A stretch of 64,000 nt of DNA from Geomonas anaerohicana (GTDB lineage: Bacteria; Desulfobacterota; Desulfuromonadia; Geobacterales; Geobacteraceae). A program made the translations under genes and the position numbers. Under the pieces are notes generated by a model. The model was not told the origin of the DNA. It saw only the letters and a program-made list of their open reading frames with translations, and ran no database searches. This document shows positions 43,134-51,633 of the stretch, piece after piece (within the stretch, counting starts at the first letter, position 1; each line of letters starts with the position of its first letter). The stretch is from positions 25,190 to 89,189 of the forward strand of contig NZ_JAEMHL010000014.1 of the NCBI RefSeq assembly GCF_016458305.1, in the 5' to 3' direction.

Positions 43134-43898
43134 TCAACGCTCCTCCGGGCTTGCCAGGCGCAGCTTTACGATCAGCGGCAGGTGGTCCGAGGCGACCTGG
43201 GTCAGCTTGGTGCGCGGAATCAGTTCGCTTTCCACCGCGAGGTCGGGCGAAATGAAGATGTGGTCGAACCGGACGATGGGCATGCTGCTCGGGAAGGTGA
43301 ACTGGGTGTGCCCGAACTTGAGGCGCTCCTGCTCGTCCTGCAGCGCGTTTCTCAGGCGCTTGTGGATGCTCCAGCTGGGGAGGGCGTTGAAGTCGCCGCA
43401 GAGCACCACCGGGGGGCGGCAGTCGGGGTGCGCGAGCCACTCGGGGCCGGTCAAAACCTTGGCCTGGTAGTTGCGCTCCTGCGGGGTGAGCCCAAGGTGG
43501 GTGTTCACCACCTGCAACTTCTGCCCGTAGACCTCGATCTCCACCCAGATCACGCCCCGCGGCACCATGGTCCGATAGCGGTTCTCGGGGTGCAGCCCAC
43601 CGGCCCGGACCAGCCGCATCGGGAAGCGGCTGAAGACCACCTTGCCCCAGCGCTCCCGTTCCAGGTTGTAATGCACGTCCCTCCTGGAGAGGAGCGCCAG
43701 TTCGTGCGCCAGGTCCTGGCAGGCGCCCCCGACCTCGGGACGAAAGCGTGCACCGGGAAGCTCCTGGAGCGCCACGATGTCGGGCTGGTAGGTGTCGATG
43801 ACCTGGGCGATGCGCTCGGCCGAGGTGTGCCGGTCGTTGCCGGTGAGCCGGTGCACGTTGTAGGTCATGACGGTGAAGGTGCCATCGTTTGCAGACAT
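43134..43898 (-). CDS. Endonuclease/exonuclease/phosphatase (EEP) family protein
   Basis: The 254-residue product shows the DNase-I-like fold in order: VMTYNVHR, DIVALQELPG with the metal Glu, LQVVNTHLGLTPQER with the catalytic His, VLCGDFNALP with Asp and Asn, and the terminal ASDHLPLIVKL. It needs Mg2+ and may cut DNA or remove phosphates from lipids or nucleotides; EEP proteins vary widely. There is no clear signal peptide. Start at 43898: GAAAGGCGG lies upstream. An extra 15 residues from 43943 seem unlikely. EEP genes often pair with a cardiolipin synthase gene, but none is present here. Confidence 0.88.
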   Translation of the reverse strand: MSANDGTFTVMTYNVHRLTGNDRHTSAERIAQVIDTYQPDIVALQELPGARFRPEVGGACQDLAHELALLSRRDVHYNLERERWGKVVFSRFPMRLVRAGGLHPENRYRTMVPRGVIWVEIEVYGQKLQVVNTHLGLTPQERNYQAKVLTGPEWLAHPDCRPPVVLCGDFNALPSWSIHKRLRNALQDEQERLKFGHTQFTFPSSMPIVRFDHIFISPDLAVESELIPRTKLTQVASDHLPLIVKLRLASPEER

Positions 43899-44024
43899 AC
43901 CAGCCGCCTTTCTCGTCCCGGGGACCCGGGACGTAAAAAACAACGACAGGAATTATACCGGGTTTTGAACTGTGCGGGGCGAAAGAGATCAAGCAGGCGG
44001 GATCAGGAGGATGGGGAGCAGCAG

Positions 44025-44134
44025 AAGGGACTGGCTCCGTCAGGTGCCAGTCCCTTCTGCGGAACGCTCTTTCAGCTCAGCCAGCTTCCCCAGCAGTAAG
44101 GGGACAGGCACCTGGCGGAGCCAGTCCCCTCCTG
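44025..44134. repeat. Double-hairpin repeat, copy 4
   Basis: A complete copy in the same orientation as copy 1: GGGACTGGCTCCGTCAGG ... TGCGGAACGCT ... GGGGACAGGCACCTGGCGGA then GCCAGTCCCC. It lies between the EEP gene and the 3' end of the chemoreceptor gene. Confidence 0.85.
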
Positions 44135-44161
44135 CGGCAAGGGGGATGGGTAATGGCGGGG

Positions 44162-46633
44162 TCAGTCCTTGACGGACGAGACGTCGAAGCGGTCGATCTC
44201 GTTTTGCAGGACGCTGATCTGGCCCGCCAGCGCCGAGGTGCTTTCGCCGAGCACCTTGACCGCGCCCAGGTTGCTCTCGGTGGCGGACTTGATGCTCTCC
44301 ACGGCCGGCAGCACCTGGTCGGCGCCCCTGCTCTGCTCGTCGCACGCCCTCTGGATGCGGCGGATCATCTCGGTGATGTTCTCCGTGGAGTTGGCGATGA
44401 AGCCGCCTACGTTGCTCTGCTCGCGGGTCGAGCTCTTGACCTGGTCGGTGAGCATCTTCATCTTTTCCACCGCGTTCAGCACCAGGCTGCTCCCCTCCCC
44501 CTGCTCGCGGGTCGAGATCGCTATCTGGCGCACCATGGTGGTCACCTTGTCGGTGGTCTCGCGGATCATCAGGCTGCCGCGCGCCTGCTCGGCGGTGGCC
44601 CGGGCAATGCCGTTGACCTGCTCGGTCGCCTTCTGCACGCCGGCAACGATCTTTTCCAGTGCCTCCCCGGATTTGCGGGACAGCTCCTCCCCCTGGGCGA
44701 TGTTCTGCTCCGCCTGCCGGATGGCGCCGACCGCCCGGTCGGTCTCTTCGAGGACACCGTTGATGACCTCGGAAATCTTCCTGGTGGATGCGCTGGTGCG
44801 CTCGGCGAGCTGCTTGATCTCTCCCGCCACGACCGCGAAGCCCTTGCCGTGCTCGCCGGCCTGCGCCGCGATAATGGCGGCGTTGAGCGCCAGCAGGTTG
44901 GTCTGCTCGGCGACGTCGTCGATGACCGAGAGGATGGTGCCGATGTCGCCGGCACGCTGGGAAAGGGTTGCGATCACCTCCGAGGTGATGCGCGAGGAGG
45001 CCTTGATGGCACTGATGCCGAGGATGGTGGATTCAACCGCGCTCTTGCCGACTTCGGCGTCCTGCTTCACCGCTTCGGAGATCTGCACCGTGTTCAGCGC
45101 GTTCTTTTCCACCTCTTTGATGGAGCTGTCCATCTCGACGATGGAGGAGGAGTTGATGCTCGCTTCTTCGAGGAGCAGGTCTGCATTTCTCCCCACCTGC
45201 TTGATGGAAGCCGCCATTTCAATGATGGCAGAGCCGACCTCGTCCACCTGCTGGGCCAGCGACTCGGCGTTCAACGCCACTTCCTCTATGCTGGACGCCA
45301 TCTCCAGCACTGAAGACGAACTCTCCGACGCCGACTGCGACAGCCCCTCCACCGCCTGTGCCACCCCCTTGATGGAGGAGGTAATCTGGGTCATGGCGCT
45401 GGATGCCTCGTTAACGGAGGTCGACTGCTGCTCGGCGGCCCATACCACCGTGCCGGAAACCTGCATCAGGTTCTCGGAAACTGACCCCAGTTCATTGCTG
45501 GAGTGGCTGACCTGGCGCACCATCAGGGCGAGCTTCTCGGTCATGGCGTTGAATTCGGTGGCCATGGCGCCGATTTCGTCCTGGGTTTCCACTTCGAGGC
45601 GGCGATTGAGATCCCAGCTCGATGTGACAGAGACGATATGCTCCTTAAGCGTGGTGAAGAGATCGAGACTCGGTTTGAGCGACAGGTACAGGACGGTAAC
45701 GGCTGCCAAAACGATGGCGATGAAGATGGCCATCTGCGCGGCGACCCCTTTCCACATGGTCATGAACAGCGGGCTGATCTCCTTGTGGGTGAAAAGGAGG
45801 CCGACGGTGCCGCCGGAGGCGTCCCGGACCGGGCTGATGCCGACCAGGTACTTGCCCCCGTCGAAGGAGACGATGACGATGCGCGGCTCCTTGAGCCCCT
45901 CGGTCATCTCGGGACCGACCTTGGCGGCGACCCCGATCGCCACGGCCTTGTTGGTGGGGTTGAGGATGCGGAAGGAATGTACCAGCTCGCTCTTCACCTC
46001 GGTGGACTTGCTCTTCAGGAACTCTTCGGTGAGAAAGAGGGAGACATCATCGCCGGTGATCTGCTTCATCTGCTGGAAGACGTGGTCGATCTCCTCGGCC
46101 ACCTCCATATAGCCCAGGGCACTGCCCCGGTAGCTGACCGGCTTCACGCAGCGCAGCGAGAAGAAGTTCTTGCCCATCTCCAGCCCCCAGCTCATCTGCT
46201 TGGTGGCCTGGGCCTTCAGGAAGGTTTCCCGCTTCAGGATGTCGCCATCCTGCTCCGGCTTGTGCACCCGCAGCAGCACCTTGCCGTCGGGCTGGATGAA
46301 GTACATGTGGGTTATGTTGTTGTTCTGCTTGATCTCGCTGAAGATGGGCTTGGCCGCGGCAAGAAGCGCATCCTTGTTGCCGGCGGCAAAGGGGGCCAGC
46401 AGCACGTCGAGCTTGTCCAGGCCGGCATGGGCGCGGGCCAGTCCCTCGGCGTCCCCTTTCAGGATCGCTTCGAAGAGGCGGCCGCTGTTGGCGGCTTCGT
46501 CCTTGAGCCCCTCCCGCATCTGGTACATCTGGTACTGGTAGGTGAACAGCCCGACGATGGTGATACTGGCGACACACAGAGCGACAACGGAAACGACAAT
46601 TCTCTTCTTGATGGACCACGTGGCAAACATCAT
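44162..46633 (-). CDS. Methyl-accepting chemotaxis protein with Cache-type sensor
   Basis: The 823-residue receptor has TM1 at about 8-30, a periplasmic sensor of about 270 residues resembling a double Cache domain ([36 protein letters not shown]), TM2 at about 300-325 and a HAMP linker. The signalling part contains three roughly 30-residue repeats of the form SSxxEMxxSIxEVxxNAxxL before the conserved tip [20 protein letters not shown]. This makes the cytoplasmic rod long. The ATG at 46633 follows GGGAG with good spacing; starts further upstream lack one. The ligand is unknown. Confidence 0.92.
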   Translation of the reverse strand: MMFATWSIKKRIVVSVVALCVASITIVGLFTYQYQMYQMREGLKDEAANSGRLFEAILKGDAEGLARAHAGLDKLDVLLAPFAAGNKDALLAAAKPIFSEIKQNNNITHMYFIQPDGKVLLRVHKPEQDGDILKRETFLKAQATKQMSWGLEMGKNFFSLRCVKPVSYRGSALGYMEVAEEIDHVFQQMKQITGDDVSLFLTEEFLKSKSTEVKSELVHSFRILNPTNKAVAIGVAAKVGPEMTEGLKEPRIVIVSFDGGKYLVGISPVRDASGGTVGLLFTHKEISPLFMTMWKGVAAQMAIFIAIVLAAVTVLYLSLKPSLDLFTTLKEHIVSVTSSWDLNRRLEVETQDEIGAMATEFNAMTEKLALMVRQVSHSSNELGSVSENLMQVSGTVVWAAEQQSTSVNEASSAMTQITSSIKGVAQAVEGLSQSASESSSSVLEMASSIEEVALNAESLAQQVDEVGSAIIEMAASIKQVGRNADLLLEEASINSSSIVEMDSSIKEVEKNALNTVQISEAVKQDAEVGKSAVESTILGISAIKASSRITSEVIATLSQRAGDIGTILSVIDDVAEQTNLLALNAAIIAAQAGEHGKGFAVVAGEIKQLAERTSASTRKISEVINGVLEETDRAVGAIRQAEQNIAQGEELSRKSGEALEKIVAGVQKATEQVNGIARATAEQARGSLMIRETTDKVTTMVRQIAISTREQGEGSSLVLNAVEKMKMLTDQVKSSTREQSNVGGFIANSTENITEMIRRIQRACDEQSRGADQVLPAVESIKSATESNLGAVKVLGESTSALAGQISVLQNEIDRFDVSSVKD

Positions 46634-46728
46634 TCGACTCCCGATCGGCATCACATTACAATAGAAAGACGGAGGTTATGTTTATATCTCATTCTTCTTA
46701 AAGAGAAAAGGGGTAAACCGGTACCTTA

Positions 46729-46755
46729 CTGTGATTTGAATTCCATTATTCACAG
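46729..46755. promoter_or_regulatory. Dyad operator candidate CTGTGA-N15-TCACAG
   Basis: A perfect 6-bp inverted repeat with a 15-base spacer lies between the divergent chemoreceptor and hydrolase-OsmC genes. The layout suits a dimeric regulator. The regulator cannot be named. Confidence 0.4.
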
Positions 46756-46816
46756 TTCCAGAACAAAGAGTCTGTCGTGAAAACAGCTACACGTTAGGAT
46801 TTTTTATAAGAACGCA

Positions 46817-46844
46817 TTGACTTGATACAGCCTGCTATTAATAT
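46817..46844 (+). promoter_or_regulatory. Possible promoter of the hydrolase-OsmC gene
   Basis: TTGACT and TAATAT are separated by 16 bases; the start codon is 64 bases further on. Confidence 0.4.
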
Positions 46845-46907
46845 TTTCGAATCTACAAGAGACACAGGTATGCACGCGGGGCAGTATGTCCCGTCGAGGA
46901 GTGCGCC

Positions 46908-48152
46908 ATGAACACCAAGAAGATCACCTTTACCAACGCCAACGGCACCAGGCTGGCGGCGCGGCTTGAGCTTCCCGATGACGAGCGCCCGGTCGCCTAC
47001 GCCATCTTCGCCCACTGCTTCACCTGCTCCAAGAACATCAAGGCGGCGGTCAACATCACGCGGGCCATGAGCAGCCGGCGCATCGCGGTGCTCCGCTTCG
47101 ACTTCACCGGTCTGGGCGAGAGCGAGGGGGACTTCGCCGAGACCACCTTCTCCTCGCAGGTAAGCGACCTGGTGGCGGCGGCGCGCTTTCTGGAGCGCGA
47201 GTACGAGGCGCCCAGGCTTTTGGTGGGACATTCACTGGGGGGCTCTGCGGTGCTGGTTGCCGCCGGTGCAATCCCTTCGGTGACGGCGGTGGCCACCATC
47301 GCGGCTCCCTACAGCCCCTCGCACCTGCGCCGCCTGTTGGGAAAATCGGCTGAAGAGGCGGAACGGCAGGGGGAGGCCACCGTGAACCTCGGCGGCAGCG
47401 AATTCACCATCAGGAAAAGCCTCCTCGACGACCTGGAAGCGCAGCGCCCGGCCGAGACGCTGGCCCACCTGCAGGGGGCGCTCCTGGTGCTGCATTCCCC
47501 CGCAGACGGCATCGTGACCATCGACAACGCCACCCAGATCTTCCAGGCGGCCCACCAACCAAAGAGCTTCGTCTCGCTGGGGAGCGCCGACCACCTGATG
47601 TCCGAGGCGGCTGACTCGCGCTACGCCGGAGAGGTCATTGCCTCCTGGGCCATGCGCTACCTGGACGGAGCCGAGGCGCAGCCCATGGCACAGCGGCAGT
47701 TTCTGGCCGCCGACAACAGGGTCACCGCCCGCACCGGGCCCGAAGGCTTCCGCACCGAGATTTTCGCCAACGGCTTCAGCCTCACCGCGGACGAGCCCAT
47801 CAGCTACGGCGGCAGCAACGAGGGACCCTCCCCTTACGAGTTCGTCATGGCCGGGCTCGCCGCCTGCACCTCCATGACGGTGCAGATGTACGCCCGGCGG
47901 AAAGGGTGGCCGCTCGTCGACGCGCTGGTGCGGCTTTCCCATCACAAGATCCACGCTGAGGACTGCCGCGACTGCGAGTCCCAGGACCGGCGCATCGACA
48001 AGTTCGTCCGGGAGTTGGAACTGATCGGCGAGCTGGACCAGGAGCAGAGACAGAAGCTTTTGGAGATCGCCGAGAAGTGCCCGGTGCACCGCACCCTCAC
48101 CAGCGAGATCCGGGTGGAAACGAGACTCAAGGAAAGCATGGTTGAACAATAA
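46908..48152 (+). CDS. Bifunctional alpha/beta hydrolase-OsmC fusion protein
   Basis: The 414-residue protein joins two domains. Residues 1-255 are an alpha/beta hydrolase with FDFTGLGESEGDF, nucleophile Ser109 in VGHSLGGSAVL and late acidic/His elements (SPADGIVTID, SADHLMSE). Residues 270-414 are an OsmC/Ohr-like domain with the two redox Cys, Cys320 in LAACTSMTVQMYA and Cys391 in EKCPVHRTL, which reduce organic hydroperoxides. The fusion is known in several proteobacteria and could release and detoxify acyl or ester peroxides. It is monocistronic with a GAGGAG ribosome site. Confidence 0.92.
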   Translation: MNTKKITFTNANGTRLAARLELPDDERPVAYAIFAHCFTCSKNIKAAVNITRAMSSRRIAVLRFDFTGLGESEGDFAETTFSSQVSDLVAAARFLEREYEAPRLLVGHSLGGSAVLVAAGAIPSVTAVATIAAPYSPSHLRRLLGKSAEEAERQGEATVNLGGSEFTIRKSLLDDLEAQRPAETLAHLQGALLVLHSPADGIVTIDNATQIFQAAHQPKSFVSLGSADHLMSEAADSRYAGEVIASWAMRYLDGAEAQPMAQRQFLAADNRVTARTGPEGFRTEIFANGFSLTADEPISYGGSNEGPSPYEFVMAGLAACTSMTVQMYARRKGWPLVDALVRLSHHKIHAEDCRDCESQDRRIDKFVRELELIGELDQEQRQKLLEIAEKCPVHRTLTSEIRVETRLKESMVEQ

Positions 48153-48177
48153 GGCCCACTCAGCATTGCCGTTAGTC

Positions 48178-48215
48178 TCTCCCTCCCTTGACGGGAGGGG
48201 GCTTGGGGGTGGGTG
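48178..48215. repeat. CCCTCCCTTGACGGGAGGG-type hairpin
   Basis: CCCTCCCTTGACGGGAGGGG followed by GCTTGGGGGTGGGTGAAG is nearly the same as the element at 37319-37352 between ileS and lspA. Confidence 0.75.
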
Positions 48216-48341
48216 AAGCCGCAAGTGGAGGGGGGACCGGACGGCGCCGGAGCCGGCCGCGAAATTCTTCTCAAGAGTTGGCCCGCATCTGCCGAAAAGA
48301 GCTGCAACGCCCAAGGTAAGGGCCCAGCAGGAGGTCACGTT

Positions 48342-48518
48342 ATGGATGTAACCACCATAGCAACCATGCAGATAGCAGGCGCCGCCGCTCTCGCCCAGCA
48401 GTCGGCTTCCATGGAGTTGATGAAGAACGCTGCCAATGCCCAGATGCAGATGGCCAATATCCTGGCCCAGCAAGCCACCGCAGTGAACCCGCCCGAGGGC
48501 TTCTCGGTCTACGCCTGA
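48342..48518 (+). CDS. YjfB-like putative motility protein
   Basis: The 58-residue product starts MDVTTIATMQIAGAAALAQQ and continues with a Met/Ala/Gln-rich helix (SMELMKNAANAQMQMANILA). This pattern is that of the YjfB family, small proteins found near flagellar or chemotaxis genes, with no proven role. A GGAGG ribosome site lies ten bases before the ATG, and a strong terminator follows. Its neighbour set includes a chemoreceptor about 1.7 kb away. Confidence 0.7.
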   Translation: MDVTTIATMQIAGAAALAQQSASMELMKNAANAQMQMANILAQQATAVNPPEGFSVYA

Positions 48519-48540
48519 ACACACTAAGCCAGCCACGCAA

Positions 48541-48569
48541 AAGGGCCGGGGGAACTCCCCCCGGCCCTT
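48541..48569. terminator. Bidirectional terminator between the yjfB-like gene and the feo operon
   Basis: AAGGGCCGGGGG pairs with CCCCC(C)GGCCCTT over a 12-bp stem with a four-base loop, between two convergent units. Confidence 0.85.
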
Positions 48570-48583
48570 GTCGTTTCACGTTG

Positions 48584-48709
48584 CTATTTCTTGCAGCAGC
48601 TCCCGCCTTCGCAGCCGCAGCACCCCTTCTTCTTCCACAGCGTAGCGTACAGGATATAGCAGGCTCCGGCCACGATGACGCCGGCAATGATCACATCGGC
48701 AACTCCCAT
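48584..48709 (-). CDS. FeoB-associated Cys-rich membrane protein
   Basis: The 41-residue product has one transmembrane helix (VADVIIAGVIVAGACYILYA) and a Cys cluster at the C-terminus, KKKGCCGCEGGSCCKK. This is the layout of the short partner often found behind feoB, thought to help iron pass FeoB. It starts three bases after the feoB stop, so it closes the feo operon. Confidence 0.85.
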   Translation of the reverse strand: MGVADVIIAGVIVAGACYILYATLWKKKGCCGCEGGSCCKK

Positions 48710-48711
48710 GT

Positions 48712-50925
48712 TCAACCTCCCAGCCCCAGGAGACGTCCCCCCTGGTAGATGATGAGCGCGGCGGTCCACGCCAGCGCCGTCTGATAGAACAGGCCCACGC
48801 CGGCCCATTTCCAGGTGCCGAACTCCTGCCGCATGGCCGCTATCGCCACGACGCACGGCATGTAAAGCAGGACGAAGGCCATGAAGGCGTACGCGCTAAG
48901 CGGCGTGAACGCCCCGAGGATGGCGACTTTGAGCCCACCCTGGTCCTCCTCCTTCTCCTCCGCCTGCGGCAGGTAGAGCAGGGTCTTGGCCGCGGTGACG
49001 CAGGCAGCTCCGAAGGAGGTCGCCACTTCCTTCAGGTCTTCCTGCAGGGTCGGGACGTCCTTCTTCTCGTCCTTCTTGGGGGCGTAAATCTCGCCCATGG
49101 TCCCCACCACGATCTCCTTGGCGATGACGCCGGTGATGAGGGATGAGGCCGCCTCCCAGTTGCCGAAACCGACCGGCTGGAAGATGGGGGCAATGGCGGC
49201 GCCCGCCTGGCCCAGGTAGGAGTCACGCTTGTGCTCGACGCCCCAGGGGAGGTTCAAAAGGAACCAGACCAGTACGGATACGGCGAAGATGTACGTACCG
49301 GCCTTGAAAAGGAAGTGCTTCCCCTTTTCCCAGGTGTGCACGCAGAGGCTGTGCAGGCTCGGCATGCGGTACGGGGGGAGCTCCATGATGAACATGGGCG
49401 CCTCGCCGCGGAACAGCGTCTGCTTGAAGACGAGCCCCATGCCCACCGCGAGCAGGATCCCCATGATGTACAGCGACCAGATTACGGTGCTGGAGTTCTT
49501 GGGGAAGAAGATGCCCACGAAGAGCACGTACACCGGCAGGCGCGCGCCGCAGGACATGAGCGGCACCAAGAGGGCGGTCAGCACCTTGTCCTTGGGATTC
49601 TCCAGCGTCCGCGTGGCGTAGATGCCGGGAACGTTGCAGCCGAAACCGAGCAGCATCGGGATGAACGACTTGCCGTGCAGGCCGATGGAGTGCATGGTGC
49701 GGTCCATGACGAAGGCGGCGCGGGCCATGTAGCCGCTCCCCTCCAGGAAGGTGATGAAGAACATCATGGCGAAGATCACCGGCACGAAGACCAGCACCGA
49801 TCCCACCCCGGCGATGACCCCGTCGTTCACCAGCGACACGGTCCAGTCCGGTGCCCCGAGCGGGGTCAGGATGGCCGAGGCCCAGCGTTTGAAAGGACCG
49901 TCGGTCATGGCGCCGATCCACTTGCCGAAGGGGGCGGAGAGGTCGAAGGTGAGCTTGAATAAAAGCCACATGGCGCCCATGAAGATCGGGATGCCCAGGA
50001 AACGGTTCAGCACGACCTTGTCGATCCTCTCGGTCAGCTCGGTCTGGCGCAGCTCCGGCTTGTGCAGCACCTCGTGGGTGAGCCCGGAGGCGAGCGAGTA
50101 GCGGGCGTCGGCCATGATGGACTCGATGTCCTCGCCGTGGGCCCTTCTGAGGTGGTGAAGAGCCTGGTCCAGGAAATCGAGGTTGTCCAGCCCCAGTTCC
50201 TTCATGACGTGGCTGTCCTGCTCCATGAGCTTCAAGAGCAGCCAGCGCTGCGGGTAGTGATCGATAAGCGCCGGGTAGCTGCTGCGGAAGGACTTGGCCA
50301 GGTAGTCGCAGGCAACTTCTATGTCTTCACCGTAGTTGAGCTTTTTCGGGGCCCGCTGCTTCGGGGTGTCGGCCACCCGCAGCGCCGTCGCCAGCAGCTC
50401 GTCGAGACCGGTCTTCTTGGTGGCCGAGGTGGGGACCACGGCGATGCCCAGCATCTCTTCCATCGCCTTGTCGTCGATGCGGTAGCCCTTCTCGGCAGCC
50501 TCGTCGTAGATGTTGAGCGCCATCACCACCGGGATGCCCAGTTCCATGATCTGCACTGTGAGGTAGAGGTTACGCTCCAGGTTGGTGGCGTCGACCACGT
50601 TGATGATCAGGTCGGGACGCTCGTGGACCAGGTAGTCGCGCGCCACGATCTCCTCCTGGGAGTACGGGGAGAGCGAGTAGGTGCCGGGAAGATCGACCAG
50701 CCGGATCTTCCTGCCGCCGAATTCGAAGAAAGCCTCCTTTTTCTCCACCGTCACCCCGGCCCAGTTGCCGACGTGCAGGCGGGTGCCGGCGATGGCATTG
50801 ATCAGGGTCGACTTGCCGGAGTTGGGGTTACCTGCCACCGCCACCGTGATGGTGCGCGCCGCAGCGCTGTGACCGGAGACCTCGGCGTCCAGTTCCTCGT
50901 CCTTGTGCTTCAACTGCGTGCTCAT
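48712..50925 (-). CDS. feoB: Ferrous iron transporter B
   Basis: FeoB imports Fe2+ across the inner membrane. The 737-residue protein has an N-terminal GTPase with G1 GNPNSGKST at 32-40, G3 DLPGTYSLSPYS, G4-like NVVDATNLERN, a helical insertion region with ANIYDEAAEKG, and two Gate cores: FVPVIFAMMFFITFLEGSGYMA with LLGFGCNVPGI, then LVPLMSCGARLPVYVL. Key Cys in both cores are kept. The start overlaps feoA-2 by four bases. It is the third of four linked feo genes. Confidence 0.96.
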   Translation of the reverse strand: MSTQLKHKDEELDAEVSGHSAAARTITVAVAGNPNSGKSTLINAIAGTRLHVGNWAGVTVEKKEAFFEFGGRKIRLVDLPGTYSLSPYSQEEIVARDYLVHERPDLIINVVDATNLERNLYLTVQIMELGIPVVMALNIYDEAAEKGYRIDDKAMEEMLGIAVVPTSATKKTGLDELLATALRVADTPKQRAPKKLNYGEDIEVACDYLAKSFRSSYPALIDHYPQRWLLLKLMEQDSHVMKELGLDNLDFLDQALHHLRRAHGEDIESIMADARYSLASGLTHEVLHKPELRQTELTERIDKVVLNRFLGIPIFMGAMWLLFKLTFDLSAPFGKWIGAMTDGPFKRWASAILTPLGAPDWTVSLVNDGVIAGVGSVLVFVPVIFAMMFFITFLEGSGYMARAAFVMDRTMHSIGLHGKSFIPMLLGFGCNVPGIYATRTLENPKDKVLTALLVPLMSCGARLPVYVLFVGIFFPKNSSTVIWSLYIMGILLAVGMGLVFKQTLFRGEAPMFIMELPPYRMPSLHSLCVHTWEKGKHFLFKAGTYIFAVSVLVWFLLNLPWGVEHKRDSYLGQAGAAIAPIFQPVGFGNWEAASSLITGVIAKEIVVGTMGEIYAPKKDEKKDVPTLQEDLKEVATSFGAACVTAAKTLLYLPQAEEKEEDQGGLKVAILGAFTPLSAYAFMAFVLLYMPCVVAIAAMRQEFGTWKWAGVGLFYQTALAWTAALIIYQGGRLLGLGG

Positions 50926-51152
50926 CCTGCCACCTCCACCGCGATGCCTTCCGCTTCCTTCTTCCTGAGCGACAGGTTGTAGCTCTTGATGCTCACCTCG
51001 ATGGGGTCCCCCAAAGGCGCCACCTTGAGCACCTTGACGTCCTCGCCCACCAGCACTCCCATATCCATCAGCCGCCTCTTCAGCGGACCGATGGAACCGA
51101 TCGATGTGATCTTCCCCTTCTGCCCCGGTTTAAGCTTTGCCAGATTCATCAC
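50922..51152 (-). CDS. feoA: FeoA-type protein (second copy)
   Basis: The 76-residue SH3-like protein has the FeoA pattern: KLKPGQKGKITSIG at the start, LKRRLMDMGVLVGEDVKVLK, then GDPIEVSIKSYNLSLRKKEA. FeoA binds FeoB and supports transport. It ends in a four-base overlap with feoB and starts one base after the upstream feoA. Confidence 0.93.
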   Translation of the reverse strand: MMNLAKLKPGQKGKITSIGSIGPLKRRLMDMGVLVGEDVKVLKVAPLGDPIEVSIKSYNLSLRKKEAEGIAVEVAG

Positions 51153-51153
51153 C

Positions 51154-51408
51154 CTATCTCCTCACCATGATTTTCATTGCCATGCGGCGGGCCAGGGCAA
51201 TCCTCGCCTCGTCCACCCTGAGCAGGATGGTGTTGCCGCCGTTGGTCAGCATCTCAACGTGTTTCCCGATCCGGAGCCCCATCTCCTCGACCCGGACCAT
51301 GGTCTTTTCATGCTCGGGGTCCGGGCCGCCTTGGGCCGCCCCCCTGCCGAACATGATCTCGACGATCTCGCCGTTTTCTCCCGCGCTTAACAGTCCCAGA
51401 GGTATCAT
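51154..51408 (-). CDS. feoA: FeoA-type protein (first copy)
   Basis: The 84-residue protein is a diverged FeoA: SAGENGEIVEIMFGRG at the start, then a Gly/Ala-rich insertion AAQGGPDPEHEK, then RVEEMGLRIGKHVEMLTNGG and a basic end. A good ribosome site (AAAGGAG) precedes it. Two feoA genes in one operon are common in Geobacteraceae; the pair may form a heteromer. Confidence 0.9.
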   Translation of the reverse strand: MIPLGLLSAGENGEIVEIMFGRGAAQGGPDPEHEKTMVRVEEMGLRIGKHVEMLTNGGNTILLRVDEARIALARRMAMKIMVRR

Positions 51409-51481
51409 GAATGCTCCTTTTCCTTTTCTTTACCTAATTAGCCCCCGCCCCCGCCTGCGGCGGTGTTCTGACGGGGAGAAA

Positions 51482-51570
51482 GCCCCCTCCCCCCGGAGGG
51501 GGGAGGCTGGGAGGGGGGAAACAGGAACGAGCCGGTACGCTCCCCCTCCCTGTCCCTCCCCCTCCGGGGG
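51482..51570. repeat. CCTCCCCC/GGGGGAGG block between the porin and feo genes
   Basis: Inverted arms CCCCTCCCCCCGGAGGGGGG and CCCCCTCCCTGTCCCTCCCC flank a short centre. No promoter consensus or gene was seen in the 225-base spacer. Confidence 0.7.
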
Positions 51571-51633
51571 CGGGGACGCTTGGCAACTTCTCAGAAGCGA
51601 GAATCTTCCATAGTTTCCCGCCCCTCCCCTTTC

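Noticed and set aside
43899..43943. Longer start of the EEP-family gene
   Set aside because: The 15 extra residues have no ribosome site and do not belong to the fold; the ATG at 43898 has one.
51160..51185. Fur-box-like match GGCAATGAAAATCATGGTG on the minus strand
   Set aside because: It lies inside the 3' coding end of the first feoA and matches only 13 of 19 positions; likely chance from the codons.
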